Origin: Butyrivibrio sp.
GTDB taxonomy: Bacteria; Bacillota; Clostridia; Lachnospirales; Lachnospiraceae
Length of the DNA stretch: 34,754 nucleotides
NCBI GenBank assembly: GCA_024694565.1
Contig: JAILJR010000229.1
Span: 1-34,754, forward strand
Direction: 5' to 3'
Shown: one piece after another, positions 18,304 through 26,936 of the stretch
How positions within the stretch are numbered: the first letter of the stretch is position 1
Layout: the number at the start of each line of letters is the position of its first letter
Program-made: the position numbers and the translations under genes
The notes under the pieces: generated by a model
Told to the model about the DNA's origin: nothing
What the model saw: the letters and a program-made list of their open reading frames with translations, nothing else
Databases searched by the model: none

Positions 18304-19497
18304 ATGAAAGTAAACTGTAATGTATCCGCAATGATCGCAAACAATGCACTTACGCGCAATGACAATCTTCTCTCTGAGTCTTTGAAAAGACTCTCAAGTG
18401 GTCTGAAGATCGCAAATGCAAAGGACAATCCTTCGGGACTTGCGATGTCAAGAAGAATGAATGCCCAGATTGAGGGACTTTCTGTGGCAAATGATACCTC
18501 AAATGATGCTATTTCCATAGTTCAGGTGGCAGATGGGAGCCTTGCAGAGATACATGATGTCCTGCAGAGGATGAACGAGCTTGCAATAAAGGCAGCAAAC
18601 GGAACTCTGATTGATGAGGACAGGGCTACAATACAGGCTGAAGTTTCACAGCTGAAGCAGGAAATTGAAAGAATGGCCAATACCACACAGTTCAATGGAC
18701 AGAACATCCTGGACGGTTCCTTTGATCTCAAGGGATATGCCACAGTTGGAACCGCAGATACGGGAAAGACTGATCCGGATGTAACTCTTTTGTCCTATTC
18801 CGATAATATTTCCAGCGGAAGATATGAGATTTCCGGCATTGACGTGACCTATGAAAACACAACGGGACCGAACGGGGATGACAGAAAAGAAATCAAATTG
18901 AACAGTGAAAATGTTCAGATAAAGAGAATTCTTGAGAGTGGAAGCCGGGTTTCATATATGGACGGAGCAAGTGCGACGGTAAGAGAGGACATACTGGTGC
19001 TTACCGATGCTACCGGAAAGAAGATAGAGCTTCAGATCGACAAGAGTCTTGGTGGCGATACGGTTTCACTTGAGCTAACCGGCCTTGGCCCTATGACAAT
19101 GCAGATCGGTGCCAATGAAGGTCAGACGTTAGATATACGTATCGAGCAGATTTCACTTACAACACTTGGGATATATAATGTTGATGTGTCCACACAGTCA
19201 AGGACCGGCAACTGTATCGGAGCTCAGGAGAGCATAGAATCAATAAAGAATGCAATTACAAGGATCAGTGATATAAGATCGAGGCTTGGAGCGTACCAGA
19301 ACAGACTGGAGCACACAGTTAAGAGTCTTGATGTGACTGAGGAAAACATGACAGCTGCTTACTCACGGATTATGGACGTGGACATGGCAGAGGAGATGAC
19401 AACCTATTCAACACAGCAGGTTCTCTCCCAGGCAGGAATTTCAATGATGGCACAGGCCAATGAGAGACCTTCACAGGTTCTGCAGCTGCTTCAGTAA
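18304..19497 (+). CDS. fliC: Flagellin
   Basis: This is the structural subunit of the flagellar filament, exported through the flagellar type III apparatus. Of its 397 residues, the N-terminal 140 form the D0/D1 region (LKRLSSGLKIANAKDNPSGLA, then QFNGQNILDG). The C-terminal 90 form the matching coiled-coil half, ending with the hydrophobic SQAGISMMAQANERPSQVLQ stretch typical of flagellins. The central 170 residues are variable. A cysteine at position 5 and the MKVN start are unlike the major flagellins, suggesting a secondary filament subunit. The ribosome site GAGGTAGGC precedes the ATG. No sigma-28 promoter is visible in the 31-base gap upstream; a FliS-like chaperone gene follows. Confidence 0.93.
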   Translation: MKVNCNVSAMIANNALTRNDNLLSESLKRLSSGLKIANAKDNPSGLAMSRRMNAQIEGLSVANDTSNDAISIVQVADGSLAEIHDVLQRMNELAIKAANGTLIDEDRATIQAEVSQLKQEIERMANTTQFNGQNILDGSFDLKGYATVGTADTGKTDPDVTLLSYSDNISSGRYEISGIDVTYENTTGPNGDDRKEIKLNSENVQIKRILESGSRVSYMDGASATVREDILVLTDATGKKIELQIDKSLGGDTVSLELTGLGPMTMQIGANEGQTLDIRIEQISLTTLGIYNVDVSTQSRTGNCIGAQESIESIKNAITRISDIRSRLGAYQNRLEHTVKSLDVTEENMTAAYSRIMDVDMAEEMTTYSTQQVLSQAGISMMAQANERPSQVLQLLQ

Positions 19498-19604
19498 AAC
19501 AGATAGGAGCCTGTTACTGTTGGCGCATTTCTTTTGGACGCTTACGATATCCGTCTAAGGCAGGAATAAATCAGATTTAAACTGTCATTCAGAGGAGATT
19601 TTAT

Positions 19605-20081
19605 ATGACACTTGAAAAAAAGCAGGAATTTACATTGAAAATATCCCAGGCAAACAAGACGCAGATGATAACCATAATCTACGAGATAGTCATAGATTAT
19701 CTGGAGAGTGCTATAAAAGAGATTGAGGACAAGAGAGAGGATGATGCTCAAAGGAGCCTTGTCTGCGCTCAAAAGGGCATTGATGAACTCATCCACTCAG
19801 TCAACACAGGGTATGAGCTTGGGAAGAATCTTTTGCAGATATACATTTTTTCAAAAAAGGAGCTGACAGCTGCGGGAGCCTGTTCGTCTGTCAGAAGGAT
19901 AAGAAAGGTGCTGAAAAACTTCCAGGCCCTGTGCGGTGCATACAGAGAGCTCGAAAAGTATGACAACAGCGGAACCGTCATGGGAAACGCCCAGAAGGTC
20001 TACAGCGGTCTCACCTATGGAAGAAACAGCATGAATGTTGATTTTTCAAGCTATGCCTCTAACAGAGGGTTCAGAGCTTAA
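19605..20081 (+). CDS. FliS-like flagellin export chaperone
   Basis: The 158-residue all-helical protein has the FliS layout: MITIIYEIVIDYLESAIKEIEDK corresponds to the family pattern of a hydrophobic LYD/A helix pair, followed by further amphipathic helices. Its place directly after flagellin, with a clear GAGGAG ribosome site, fits a chaperone that binds the flagellin C-terminus and prevents premature polymerisation. It is longer than the usual 125-135 residues, with an extra C-terminal tail, and divergent. It may be a dedicated chaperone of this flagellin only. A strong terminator follows. Confidence 0.6.
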   Translation: MTLEKKQEFTLKISQANKTQMITIIYEIVIDYLESAIKEIEDKREDDAQRSLVCAQKGIDELIHSVNTGYELGKNLLQIYIFSKKELTAAGACSSVRRIRKVLKNFQALCGAYRELEKYDNSGTVMGNAQKVYSGLTYGRNSMNVDFSSYASNRGFRA

Positions 20082-20150
20082 GAAAATCTTAAGATATTAA
20101 TTTTTTGGCAAATCTGTTACAAATTACAGACAACTTACAAATGTAATTAC

Positions 20151-20202
20151 GCGGATGAATGGGAGAAGCACTGTTTTTATGCACCCATTTCATCCGCTTT
20201 TT
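20151..20202 (+). terminator. Terminator after the flagellin/FliS-like genes
   Basis: A GC-rich stem (20151-20163 with 20184-20197, one bulged base) with a 20-base loop ends in five T. Immediately after, TTTTTCG/CGAAAAA (20198-20204 with 20213-20219) can form a second, alternative hairpin. Confidence 0.85.
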
Positions 20203-20282
20203 CGTGTTTTAACGAAAAAAAGTTGCAGCAAAACCTATAACCGCAAGAATCTTAATTTCCTGAAAATGCCGAAAAATAGGGG

Positions 20283-20311
20283 TTTACAAAGATAATCGAA
20301 AGTGATAAATT
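20283..20311 (+). promoter_or_regulatory. Candidate promoter of the Tad pilus cluster
   Basis: TTTACA (20283-20288) is 17 bases from TAAATT (20306-20311). If used, transcription would begin near 20318, inside the longest reading frame of the first prepilin peptidase and upstream of its strong ribosome site at 20341. The assignment is tentative. Confidence 0.35.
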
Positions 20312-20766
20312 TTCTTTCGCGAGCTCGAAGCAAGAAAAAGAAAGGAGCGATTAACATTTTTATTATTTTAATAACGTTTTTGACAGTTGCGGTTTTTACC
20401 GATCTGCTTAAAGACAAGATCTACAATTTCTGGGTAGTCCCTGGATTTGTTACCGGGTTAGCAGAATCCTACTTACAGGGGCCGGAAAGATTTACAGGTT
20501 CATTACAGGCTGTGGGAGCAGCGCTTATAATTCTTCTCCCGATCTATTTCATAAAGGGTATCGCAGCCGGCGATATAAAGCTTTTCGTATCGGCAGCATC
20601 ATTTCTTACAATGCAGGAGACTATCACCTGTATCCTGATTTCATTCCTGATCGCAGGAGTCATTTCAGTCGCGGTCATAATTCTCAAGAGAAATAAACAA
20701 AAGACGATCCATTTTGCGGTTCCGGTTCTTGCCAGTGTTTTGTTTTTGCTGGGAGGTGCGTTATGA
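20302..20766 (+). CDS. A24-type prepilin peptidase (CpaA/TadV-like)
   Basis: This aspartyl membrane protease cleaves the leader of Flp pilin and TadE-like pseudopilins on the cytoplasmic face. Both catalytic aspartates are recognisable: Asp34 in FTDLLKDKIYN and Asp91 in GIAAGDIKLF (the GxGD motif with Ala-Ala-Gly-Asp). It has four or five hydrophobic segments. The start is uncertain. The GTG at 20302 lacks a ribosome site, whereas AAAGGAG at 20341-20347 stands 8 bases before an in-frame ATT at 20356, which would give a 136-residue product beginning right at the first membrane segment. It overlaps tadZ by 4 bases (ATGA). Confidence 0.82.
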   Translation: MINFLSRARSKKKKGAINIFIILITFLTVAVFTDLLKDKIYNFWVVPGFVTGLAESYLQGPERFTGSLQAVGAALIILLPIYFIKGIAAGDIKLFVSAASFLTMQETITCILISFLIAGVISVAVIILKRNKQKTIHFAVPVLASVLFLLGGAL

Positions 20767-21794
20767 TGAGACAGTTTTTTGTGATCTATGACGAGAACAG
20801 AGTCTATTGTGAACGCCTATGCGAATATCTGAGAAATAATCTGAAGCTGTCATTTGAAATCTGCGCATTTACAAGGAGTCTGAGTCTTTTGGAGTTTTCC
20901 GAAAAAAATGAGATATCGCTCCTTATCATGTCACAGTCCGGCGCTAATGAGCTGATAAATGAGAAGACAAAACCGATGTGGAAGAACATAGTGATCCTTG
21001 GTGAGAACGGGCAGGAAGAAATAAGCTGTGACAGTGAAACACAGAGCGAAAATAACATTCTGCATATATGCAAATATCTCCCCGCATCTGAAATATTAAA
21101 GAAGGTGCTTGGCTTTATCTACAAAAGAGCGGAGGACTTTTCCGGGATCGGTATAATGGGTGAAAAGTCAGACTGCAGCATTATAGGGTTTTACACACCT
21201 ATTTCAAGAAGCGGGCAGACCACGCTGGCAGTCAGAATGGGAGAGAAGCTTTCAAGAAAGGGAAAGAGTATAGTGCTAAGTCTGGAGAGCTATTCTGCGA
21301 TCGGAAGCATGTTTCCCGATGAAGCTCCGGATGACATCACCGATCTTCTGTATTATCTTGACTGTGAGAACGACAGGTTCTGTATTTATCTGGAAAAGAT
21401 AAAGAGGACCAGAAACGGACTTGACTTCGTGGTTCCTGCAAAGACTGCGATGCAGATTAAGGAGATCAGCTATGACAGGCTGAAGGAGCTGATCACGCAT
21501 CTGTCAGAGGATGCGGGTTATGAGTACATTTTACTTGACCTAAAGGACTATCCGGACGGATTTTACGATATCCTTTCTATGTGCGATGTGGTCTATACAA
21601 TAAACAGGAACAATTCGGCAGATCACTACCGTATCGGAAGATTCAACATCGCACTTTCAGAGAACGGATATGACAGGGTTATTGCCAAGACGGTGAAATT
21701 TCTTTTACCTGATAACAGAAATCCAAAAAATTATGACAGATTCGTGGATGCTCTGATATCGGAGGGGTTGGAGGTGAAGAGCCTTGGAGCCTAA
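20763..21794 (+). CDS. tadZ: TadZ/CpaE-like ParA-family pilus localisation protein
   Basis: TadZ proteins join an N-terminal receiver-like domain to a ParA/MinD ATPase domain and place the Tad pilus machine. Here residues 1 to about 120 look like an atypical receiver domain and residues about 135-343 like the ATPase domain. The deviant Walker A is weak: YTPISRSGQTTLAVRMG has Gln where the P-loop lysine belongs and Ser-Arg where the deviant lysine would stand, so nucleotide use is doubtful. VFAK-type later motifs are replaced by YILLDLKDYPDG. Between a prepilin peptidase and cpaF, the context strongly supports TadZ. Confidence 0.75.
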   Translation: MMRQFFVIYDENRVYCERLCEYLRNNLKLSFEICAFTRSLSLLEFSEKNEISLLIMSQSGANELINEKTKPMWKNIVILGENGQEEISCDSETQSENNILHICKYLPASEILKKVLGFIYKRAEDFSGIGIMGEKSDCSIIGFYTPISRSGQTTLAVRMGEKLSRKGKSIVLSLESYSAIGSMFPDEAPDDITDLLYYLDCENDRFCIYLEKIKRTRNGLDFVVPAKTAMQIKEISYDRLKELITHLSEDAGYEYILLDLKDYPDGFYDILSMCDVVYTINRNNSADHYRIGRFNIALSENGYDRVIAKTVKFLLPDNRNPKNYDRFVDALISEGLEVKSLGA

Positions 21795-23028
21795 GAACCT
21801 GGAACTGGCAAGATCGATCAGGGAAGAAGTAGTAAGTAGTTTTGACTATTCCAGGGACATCTCAGACAAGGAGATGTATGAGCTCATCGACAAGGTGATA
21901 TCGGAAAAGCTAAGGCACATTGCGGTTACCATAGAGACGAGAAAAAGTCTTCGCAATCAGGTCTTTCACTCCATAAGAAAGCTGGATGTCCTGCAGCAGC
22001 TGATAGATGATCCGGGTATAACGGAGATAATGATCAACGGGACAGATAACATATTTATCGAAAGAAACGGATCGCTGCAAAAATCAGAGTTTTCATTTGA
22101 AAACAGGCAAAAACTTGAGGATGTGGTTCAGCAGATTGTTTCAAGCTGCAACAGAGTAGTCAATGAGGCATCTCCCATCGTGGATGCCAGACTTGAAAAC
22201 GGAGCCAGGGTAAATGTGGTACTGCCGCCTATAGCACTCAATGGACCGATCGTGACAATAAGAAGATTTCCGGATGAGCCGATAACAATGAAGAGGCTCA
22301 TTGAGCTGGGATCAATATCAGAATATCTTAAAAGTTATATCGAAGTTCTTGTAAAGTCAGGATATAACATCTTTATTTCCGGGGGAACAGGTTCGGGTAA
22401 GACGACCTTTCTAAATGCCCTTTCGGATTTTATTCCAAAAGACCAGAGACTGATAAGCATTGAGGATAATGCGGAGCTGCAGATACGAGGCGTTCCAAAC
22501 CTTGTAAGGATGGAGGCAAGAAATGCCAATGTCGAGGGCTGCAGACCTATAAGCATAAGGGATCTGATAAAGTCGTCACTGCGAATGCGTCCCGACTGGA
22601 TTGTAGTCGGTGAGGTCAGAGGAGATGAGTGCGTTGATATGCTCCAGGCTATGAATACCGGGCATATGGCTTTAAGTACAGGCCACTCCAACAGCGCAGA
22701 GGATATGCTGTCCCGTATCGAGACCATGGTGCTGATGGGAATGGAAATCCCTCTTCCGGCTGTCAGGGGGCAGATTGCATCCGGCATAGACATAGTTGTA
22801 CATCTCGGAAGGCTCAGAGACAGGACAAGAAAGGTTTTGGAAATATGTGAGCTTTTAAAGGAGCTGGATCCCGTGACCGGGAGAATAAGGACGAACACGC
22901 TGTTTAAGTTTCAGGAGACGGGGGTGAGTGAGGATGGGAGGATAATAGGAGAATGGAGGAAAGAAGGTGAACTTAAAGCAACTGAAAAGCTTATGGCAGC
23001 AGGCCTTGAGCTTCCATCCGGGGGTTGA
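21784..23028 (+). CDS. cpaF: Tad pilus assembly ATPase CpaF/TadA
   Basis: This is the type II/IV secretion ATPase that powers Flp pilus assembly as a cytoplasmic hexamer. The 414-residue protein has an N-terminal domain, IMINGTDNIFIERNG, then Walker A GGTGSGKTT (200-208), the Asp-box SIEDNAEL, Walker B-type region DWIVVGEVRGDE, and the His-box STGHSNSAEDMLSR, all typical of CpaF. The start is TTG at 21784, behind a GGAGGTG site, overlapping tadZ by 11 bases. The 3' end overlaps tadB by 62 bases. Confidence 0.96.
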   Translation: MEPKNLELARSIREEVVSSFDYSRDISDKEMYELIDKVISEKLRHIAVTIETRKSLRNQVFHSIRKLDVLQQLIDDPGITEIMINGTDNIFIERNGSLQKSEFSFENRQKLEDVVQQIVSSCNRVVNEASPIVDARLENGARVNVVLPPIALNGPIVTIRRFPDEPITMKRLIELGSISEYLKSYIEVLVKSGYNIFISGGTGSGKTTFLNALSDFIPKDQRLISIEDNAELQIRGVPNLVRMEARNANVEGCRPISIRDLIKSSLRMRPDWIVVGEVRGDECVDMLQAMNTGHMALSTGHSNSAEDMLSRIETMVLMGMEIPLPAVRGQIASGIDIVVHLGRLRDRTRKVLEICELLKELDPVTGRIRTNTLFKFQETGVSEDGRIIGEWRKEGELKATEKLMAAGLELPSGG

Positions 23029-23731
23029 TGATATTCCGATCCTGCTGCAGGGAATAGTGATAGCTCTTGCCTTCGGAAGACTGTTCTATGACTCATGGAT
23101 AGCTGTGGGGCTCTTTCTTCCGGTCATACTGCCATGGTTTGTCTATCAGAAAAGACGGCAGCAGGAGAGAATGAGAAGGCTTTTGGGAATACAGTTCAGG
23201 GATGCAATAAGCTCAGTGCTGACAAATCTGAAGGCAGGTTATTCCCCGGAAAATGCATTCATGGAGGCAGAGCATGACATGGAGCTGTTATATGGGAAAA
23301 GGAGTCCGATATATCTACAGCTTTCAAAGATCAGAAAGGGCATAAAGAACAATATACCGCTTGAAAAGCTTCTGCTAAAGCTTGGGAATGAGAGCAGAAA
23401 TCAGGATATAGCTGATTTTGCCGAAGTATTTGCTGTTGCAAAAAGAAGCGGCGGCAATATGACAAATATCATTCAGAGAACAATAGCAGTAATATCCCAG
23501 AAGATGGATGTTGAAAAAGAAATCGATGTGCTGATCAGCGCAAAGAGAACGGAAGCCAGGATAATGAACATGGTGCCGTTTTTCATAATAGGTTATATAA
23601 GTATGACCAGTCCGGGGTTTTTCTCCCCACTGTATCACAATGTTTTCGGAATAGTTGTAATGACGGTCTGCATGGGATGCTATGCAGGAGCATATCTTCT
23701 GTCGGAAAGGATAGTGAACATCAATGTATAA
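22967..23731 (+). CDS. tadB: Tad pilus inner-membrane platform protein TadB
   Basis: The 254-residue protein has a T2SSF (type II secretion F) domain. Two hydrophobic segments (about 25-58) are followed by a cytoplasmic helical domain (FRDAISSVLTNLKAGYSPENAF, then ADFAEVFAVAKRSGGNM) and two C-terminal membrane segments. With TadC it forms the platform driven by CpaF. A GTG start at 22967 is placed behind GGAGGA, inside the end of cpaF. It overlaps tadC by 8 bases. Confidence 0.9.
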   Translation: MNLKQLKSLWQQALSFHPGVDDIPILLQGIVIALAFGRLFYDSWIAVGLFLPVILPWFVYQKRRQQERMRRLLGIQFRDAISSVLTNLKAGYSPENAFMEAEHDMELLYGKRSPIYLQLSKIRKGIKNNIPLEKLLLKLGNESRNQDIADFAEVFAVAKRSGGNMTNIIQRTIAVISQKMDVEKEIDVLISAKRTEARIMNMVPFFIIGYISMTSPGFFSPLYHNVFGIVVMTVCMGCYAGAYLLSERIVNINV

Positions 23732-25190
23732 GATGGTGATTATTTATTTGCTCTTTCCGGCGGCCATGGTTGTACTTGCCATAGTGTCAAAAAATGAGGC
23801 ACTGCCTTCCGGAATTGAAGAGACGGGAATAAGCAGGATTTTTTTGAAGATATCCATGTGGATCTACTTAAGGGTAAGAAACAGGGTTAAATCCTTCTCA
23901 TCGCAAAAGATAAGACTCTATATCAAGACACTGGAACAGAGAAAAGACCTGGAGGAGGCAGAGACCGAATACTTCATCAGAAAGATAAGCGTTGTACTGA
24001 TGATGGCTGTGGCCGGAAGCTTTTTATCCATGATGATGTGCCTTAGTACTGCAAGGGGAGGACACCTTGAGGAAGGAGACAGTCTTAAGCGAAACGCTTT
24101 TGGACAGAGGGAGTATGACACAACCTTAGTGGCAGCTGATGAAAACGGAAATGAGATCGGGGAATTTGAGCTTCCGGTAAGGACAAGACAGTACTCTGAA
24201 GATGAGGCAAATGCTCTGTTTGAGAAGGCATCAAAGGAGCTTTTGGGAATTGTCTTAAAGGATAATGAGAGTCCGGATCAGGTGACATCAGATCTTAATC
24301 TTGCAGAGAAGATAAAGGATTATCCGTTTGATATAAGCTGGAGGTCAGACAACTATGATGTGATTCATTTTGATGGTGAGCTAAAAAAGGAGGAGATCCC
24401 GAAGGAAGGGGTAGTGATCAATCTGACGGCCACATACCGGTATGGAGAACTAAAGTGGCAGCAGGCTTTTGCATTCAGGATCATGCCGCAAAGCCTTTCC
24501 GCAGCAGAGAAGGTCAGGAAGGAAATAGAAGGTCTGCTTGACAGAGCGGATGAGGAGTCCCTGCAGGAGGACTACATTATCCTGCCGGATGAATATGGGG
24601 ATGGGGAAATAACCTGGTCAGAAAAGGTCAGGGACAACAGTCTTTTTCTTCTTATGCTCACACTGATAGGAGGAGCGGCATCATACGTGATGAAGGACAA
24701 GGAGCTGAAGAAGGCGATGGAGGCACGGAGTGCACAGATGCTGAGCGACTATCCGCAGTTTTTATCGCAGCTGGTGCTGTACATGGGAGCCGGAATGACG
24801 CTCAGAAACATATTTAAAAAGTTGTCGGAAGGATATGTGAAGGAAAGAAAAAAAGGGGAATCCAGAAGGTATTTATATGAGGAGGTATTGAGAGCAAACA
24901 GGGAGCTTTCCCTTGGCGCATCAGAAGCAGATGTCTATGAAAGATTTGGAATCAGGTGCGGCTCACAGAAATACACAAAGCTTTCCACACTTCTCTCCCA
25001 GAATCTTCGAAAGGGCAACAGCGAGCTTCTTTCTCTTTTGCAGGATGAATCAAAGAGGGCCTTTGACGAGAGGATGGATGAGGTGAGAAAGAGCGGCGAG
25101 GAAGCGGGAACCAGGCTTCTTATGCCAATGATAATAATGCTGGTAATCGTGATGGTACTTGTCATGATACCCGCGTATCTGGCCTTTTAA
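23724..25190 (+). CDS. tadC: Enlarged TadC-like pilus platform protein with an inserted outer domain
   Basis: The C-terminal part (about 335-488) is a T2SSF-like domain: DYPQFLSQLVLYMGAGMTLRN, then RKGNSELLSLLQ, and the terminal segment LLMPMIIMLVIVMVLVMIPAYL. Unlike ordinary TadC (about 300 residues), it is 488 residues long, with a region of about 200 residues between membrane segments at about 88-106 and 305-322. That insert includes ISWRSDNYDVIHFDGEL and VINLTATYRYGELKWQQ (about 204-252), which read like an atrophied bacterial Ig-like domain and would lie outside the cell. No strong ribosome site precedes the ATG, so it is probably translated by coupling to tadB. Confidence 0.82.
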   Translation: MYKMVIIYLLFPAAMVVLAIVSKNEALPSGIEETGISRIFLKISMWIYLRVRNRVKSFSSQKIRLYIKTLEQRKDLEEAETEYFIRKISVVLMMAVAGSFLSMMMCLSTARGGHLEEGDSLKRNAFGQREYDTTLVAADENGNEIGEFELPVRTRQYSEDEANALFEKASKELLGIVLKDNESPDQVTSDLNLAEKIKDYPFDISWRSDNYDVIHFDGELKKEEIPKEGVVINLTATYRYGELKWQQAFAFRIMPQSLSAAEKVRKEIEGLLDRADEESLQEDYIILPDEYGDGEITWSEKVRDNSLFLLMLTLIGGAASYVMKDKELKKAMEARSAQMLSDYPQFLSQLVLYMGAGMTLRNIFKKLSEGYVKERKKGESRRYLYEEVLRANRELSLGASEADVYERFGIRCGSQKYTKLSTLLSQNLRKGNSELLSLLQDESKRAFDERMDEVRKSGEEAGTRLLMPMIIMLVIVMVLVMIPAYLAF

Positions 25191-25276
25191 ATTAAAAACT
25201 GAATATGGAAAATGAGCAGACGCTCAAAACAGGAAACAAAAATTTAAAAACAAAAGAATATACGGAGGAAATGAAA

Positions 25277-25486
25277 ATGAAAGAGACAATCAGAAATTTT
25301 GGAGCAAAGGTAAAAGAGGGATTCAAGAAGTTTTGGATGGATGAGTCAGGAATGGGCACGGTTGAAGTCATACTCATTATCGTTGTGCTTATCGGACTTG
25401 TTATCGTATTTAAGGAACAGATTTCAGGAATCGTTGAGGATGTGTTTAAGACAATAAGAGAGGATACACGTGCGATCACAAATTAA
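25277..25486 (+). CDS. Flp-type pilin (Flp1-like)
   Basis: This is the small pilin subunit of the Tad pilus. From the ATG at 25277 it has 69 residues: a basic leader, then the segment DESGMGTVEVILIIVVLIGL, with a prepilin cleavage site after Gly and Glu at +5, and a short C-terminal tail. The ATG is preferred because CGGAGG lies 8 bases before it; the ATG at 25271 is only two bases from the site, and the frame opens earlier at 25205 without a site. It overlaps the next gene by 17 bases. The presence of two A24 peptidases in the cluster fits processing of this leader. Confidence 0.85.
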   Translation: MKETIRNFGAKVKEGFKKFWMDESGMGTVEVILIIVVLIGLVIVFKEQISGIVEDVFKTIREDTRAITN

Positions 25487-26936
25487 GACAGGCTGCAACG
25501 GATATATGACTGTCTTTCTGGCAATGTCCATGACAATAATCCTTTCACTTATCCTGACGCTCTTTTCGGGCGCCAGGATAGGTGCGGTAAAGATGAAGAC
25601 GGAGTGCATCATGGACATCGGAATGAACTCTGTTCTTGCAGAATATTCAAGAGCCCTTTATGAACAGTATGGGCTTTTGATGGTGGACACATCATACGGA
25701 ACAGGCAGTCATACTATTGTAAATACTGAGGAACATTTAAGGCATTATATCCAGAAAAACTGTGACAGAGGGACGGTTGGAGGATTACTAGGCTACCAGA
25801 CAATACTGTCGATGAGGTGCGAGGATGCAAGGATAACGGGAAGCTCTTTTGCCATGGACAACAATGGGGCAGTGTTAAACCGGCAGATACTCTCCTATAT
25901 GGGATCACAGTCAGTGGACTCCATGATGGAGGAGGTTGCGGAAAATGCAGATACGATAGTTGAAGAGGGCTTTGATACTACAGATATAGAAGCAGAGGCC
26001 GATGCGGTTTCGGAAGAAATTGAAGCCTTTGAGCTCCCGACAGTCACAAATGATGAGGGAGAAGAAGAGGAGATTTCCATAGCAAATCCCGCAGATGGCA
26101 TACGGGTGCAGAAGAGGGCAGGTATTTTAAACCTCGCGATCGGAGATAAGGACAGGGTTTCCAGAGCGGTAATTGATTCTTCAGAGTATGTATCACACCG
26201 GCAGCAGAATCATGGGACAGGACTAAGTGACAATCAGGAGATCTCACTTAAGGAGAAGTTTCTGCTTGATGCCTACTACTACCTGAAGTGTTCAAGATAC
26301 GGAAATGAACTGGAAAAATCTGCCTTAAAGTATCAGCTGGAATACATGATATATGGTCAGGACAGCGACTGGGAAAACCTTGAGAAGTTTACAGAGTATC
26401 TGTTCTTTGTCAGGGAGGCTGCCAATGCGGCGTATCTCTTTTCCTGTGAGGCAAAGAAGAGCGAGGTAAAAACCTATGTAGATACTGTTTTGCTGGCGCT
26501 TTCTGTCATTGTTCCGGGAATTGATGAGTTAAGCGGGCTTCTTACAACATCGCTGCTGTTTGCCTGGACAATGGCAGAATCGGTAAAGGATGTAAACATA
26601 CTGCTTGACGGAGGGAGAGTTCCTCTTATCAAGAGTGACAGTACGTGGCAGCTGGATTTTTTTGAGATGTTCGTCTTTACGAGTTTTTTAAACGGCGGCG
26701 ACTGCGGAGAGGGATTAAGGTATGACCAGTACCTGATGTCGAGGCTGTTTGTGACAGATACACAAGTAAAGACACAACGCCTTGCGGATATTATCGAAAT
26801 GGACATCAGGAAGACTGCCGGAAATGAAAAGTTCATGATCGACCACTGCCTCGACATTTTCCGCGCAGAGGTAAAGATAGGCACAAAATTCGCTTATGAC
26901 TGCAAAATAGAGAGGGTCTACGGCTATGAGGAATAA
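25470..26936 (+). CDS. DUF5702-like Tad-locus protein (TadG-like surface protein)
   Basis: The 488-residue protein begins with a basic leader and a TadE/TadG-like hydrophobic helix (GYMTVFLAMSMTIILSLILT) followed by a long extracytoplasmic region. This is the organisation I know from DUF5702 proteins of clostridial Tad loci. Residues about 145-195 are acidic (EEVAENADTIVEEG..EAEADAVSEEIEAFE). A second hydrophobic region occurs near 340-365. The start is GTG at 25470, behind GAGAGGA, inside the pilin gene. It probably stabilises or caps the pilus; its function is inferred from position only. Confidence 0.7.
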   Translation: MRSQIKTGCNGYMTVFLAMSMTIILSLILTLFSGARIGAVKMKTECIMDIGMNSVLAEYSRALYEQYGLLMVDTSYGTGSHTIVNTEEHLRHYIQKNCDRGTVGGLLGYQTILSMRCEDARITGSSFAMDNNGAVLNRQILSYMGSQSVDSMMEEVAENADTIVEEGFDTTDIEAEADAVSEEIEAFELPTVTNDEGEEEEISIANPADGIRVQKRAGILNLAIGDKDRVSRAVIDSSEYVSHRQQNHGTGLSDNQEISLKEKFLLDAYYYLKCSRYGNELEKSALKYQLEYMIYGQDSDWENLEKFTEYLFFVREAANAAYLFSCEAKKSEVKTYVDTVLLALSVIVPGIDELSGLLTTSLLFAWTMAESVKDVNILLDGGRVPLIKSDSTWQLDFFEMFVFTSFLNGGDCGEGLRYDQYLMSRLFVTDTQVKTQRLADIIEMDIRKTAGNEKFMIDHCLDIFRAEVKIGTKFAYDCKIERVYGYEE

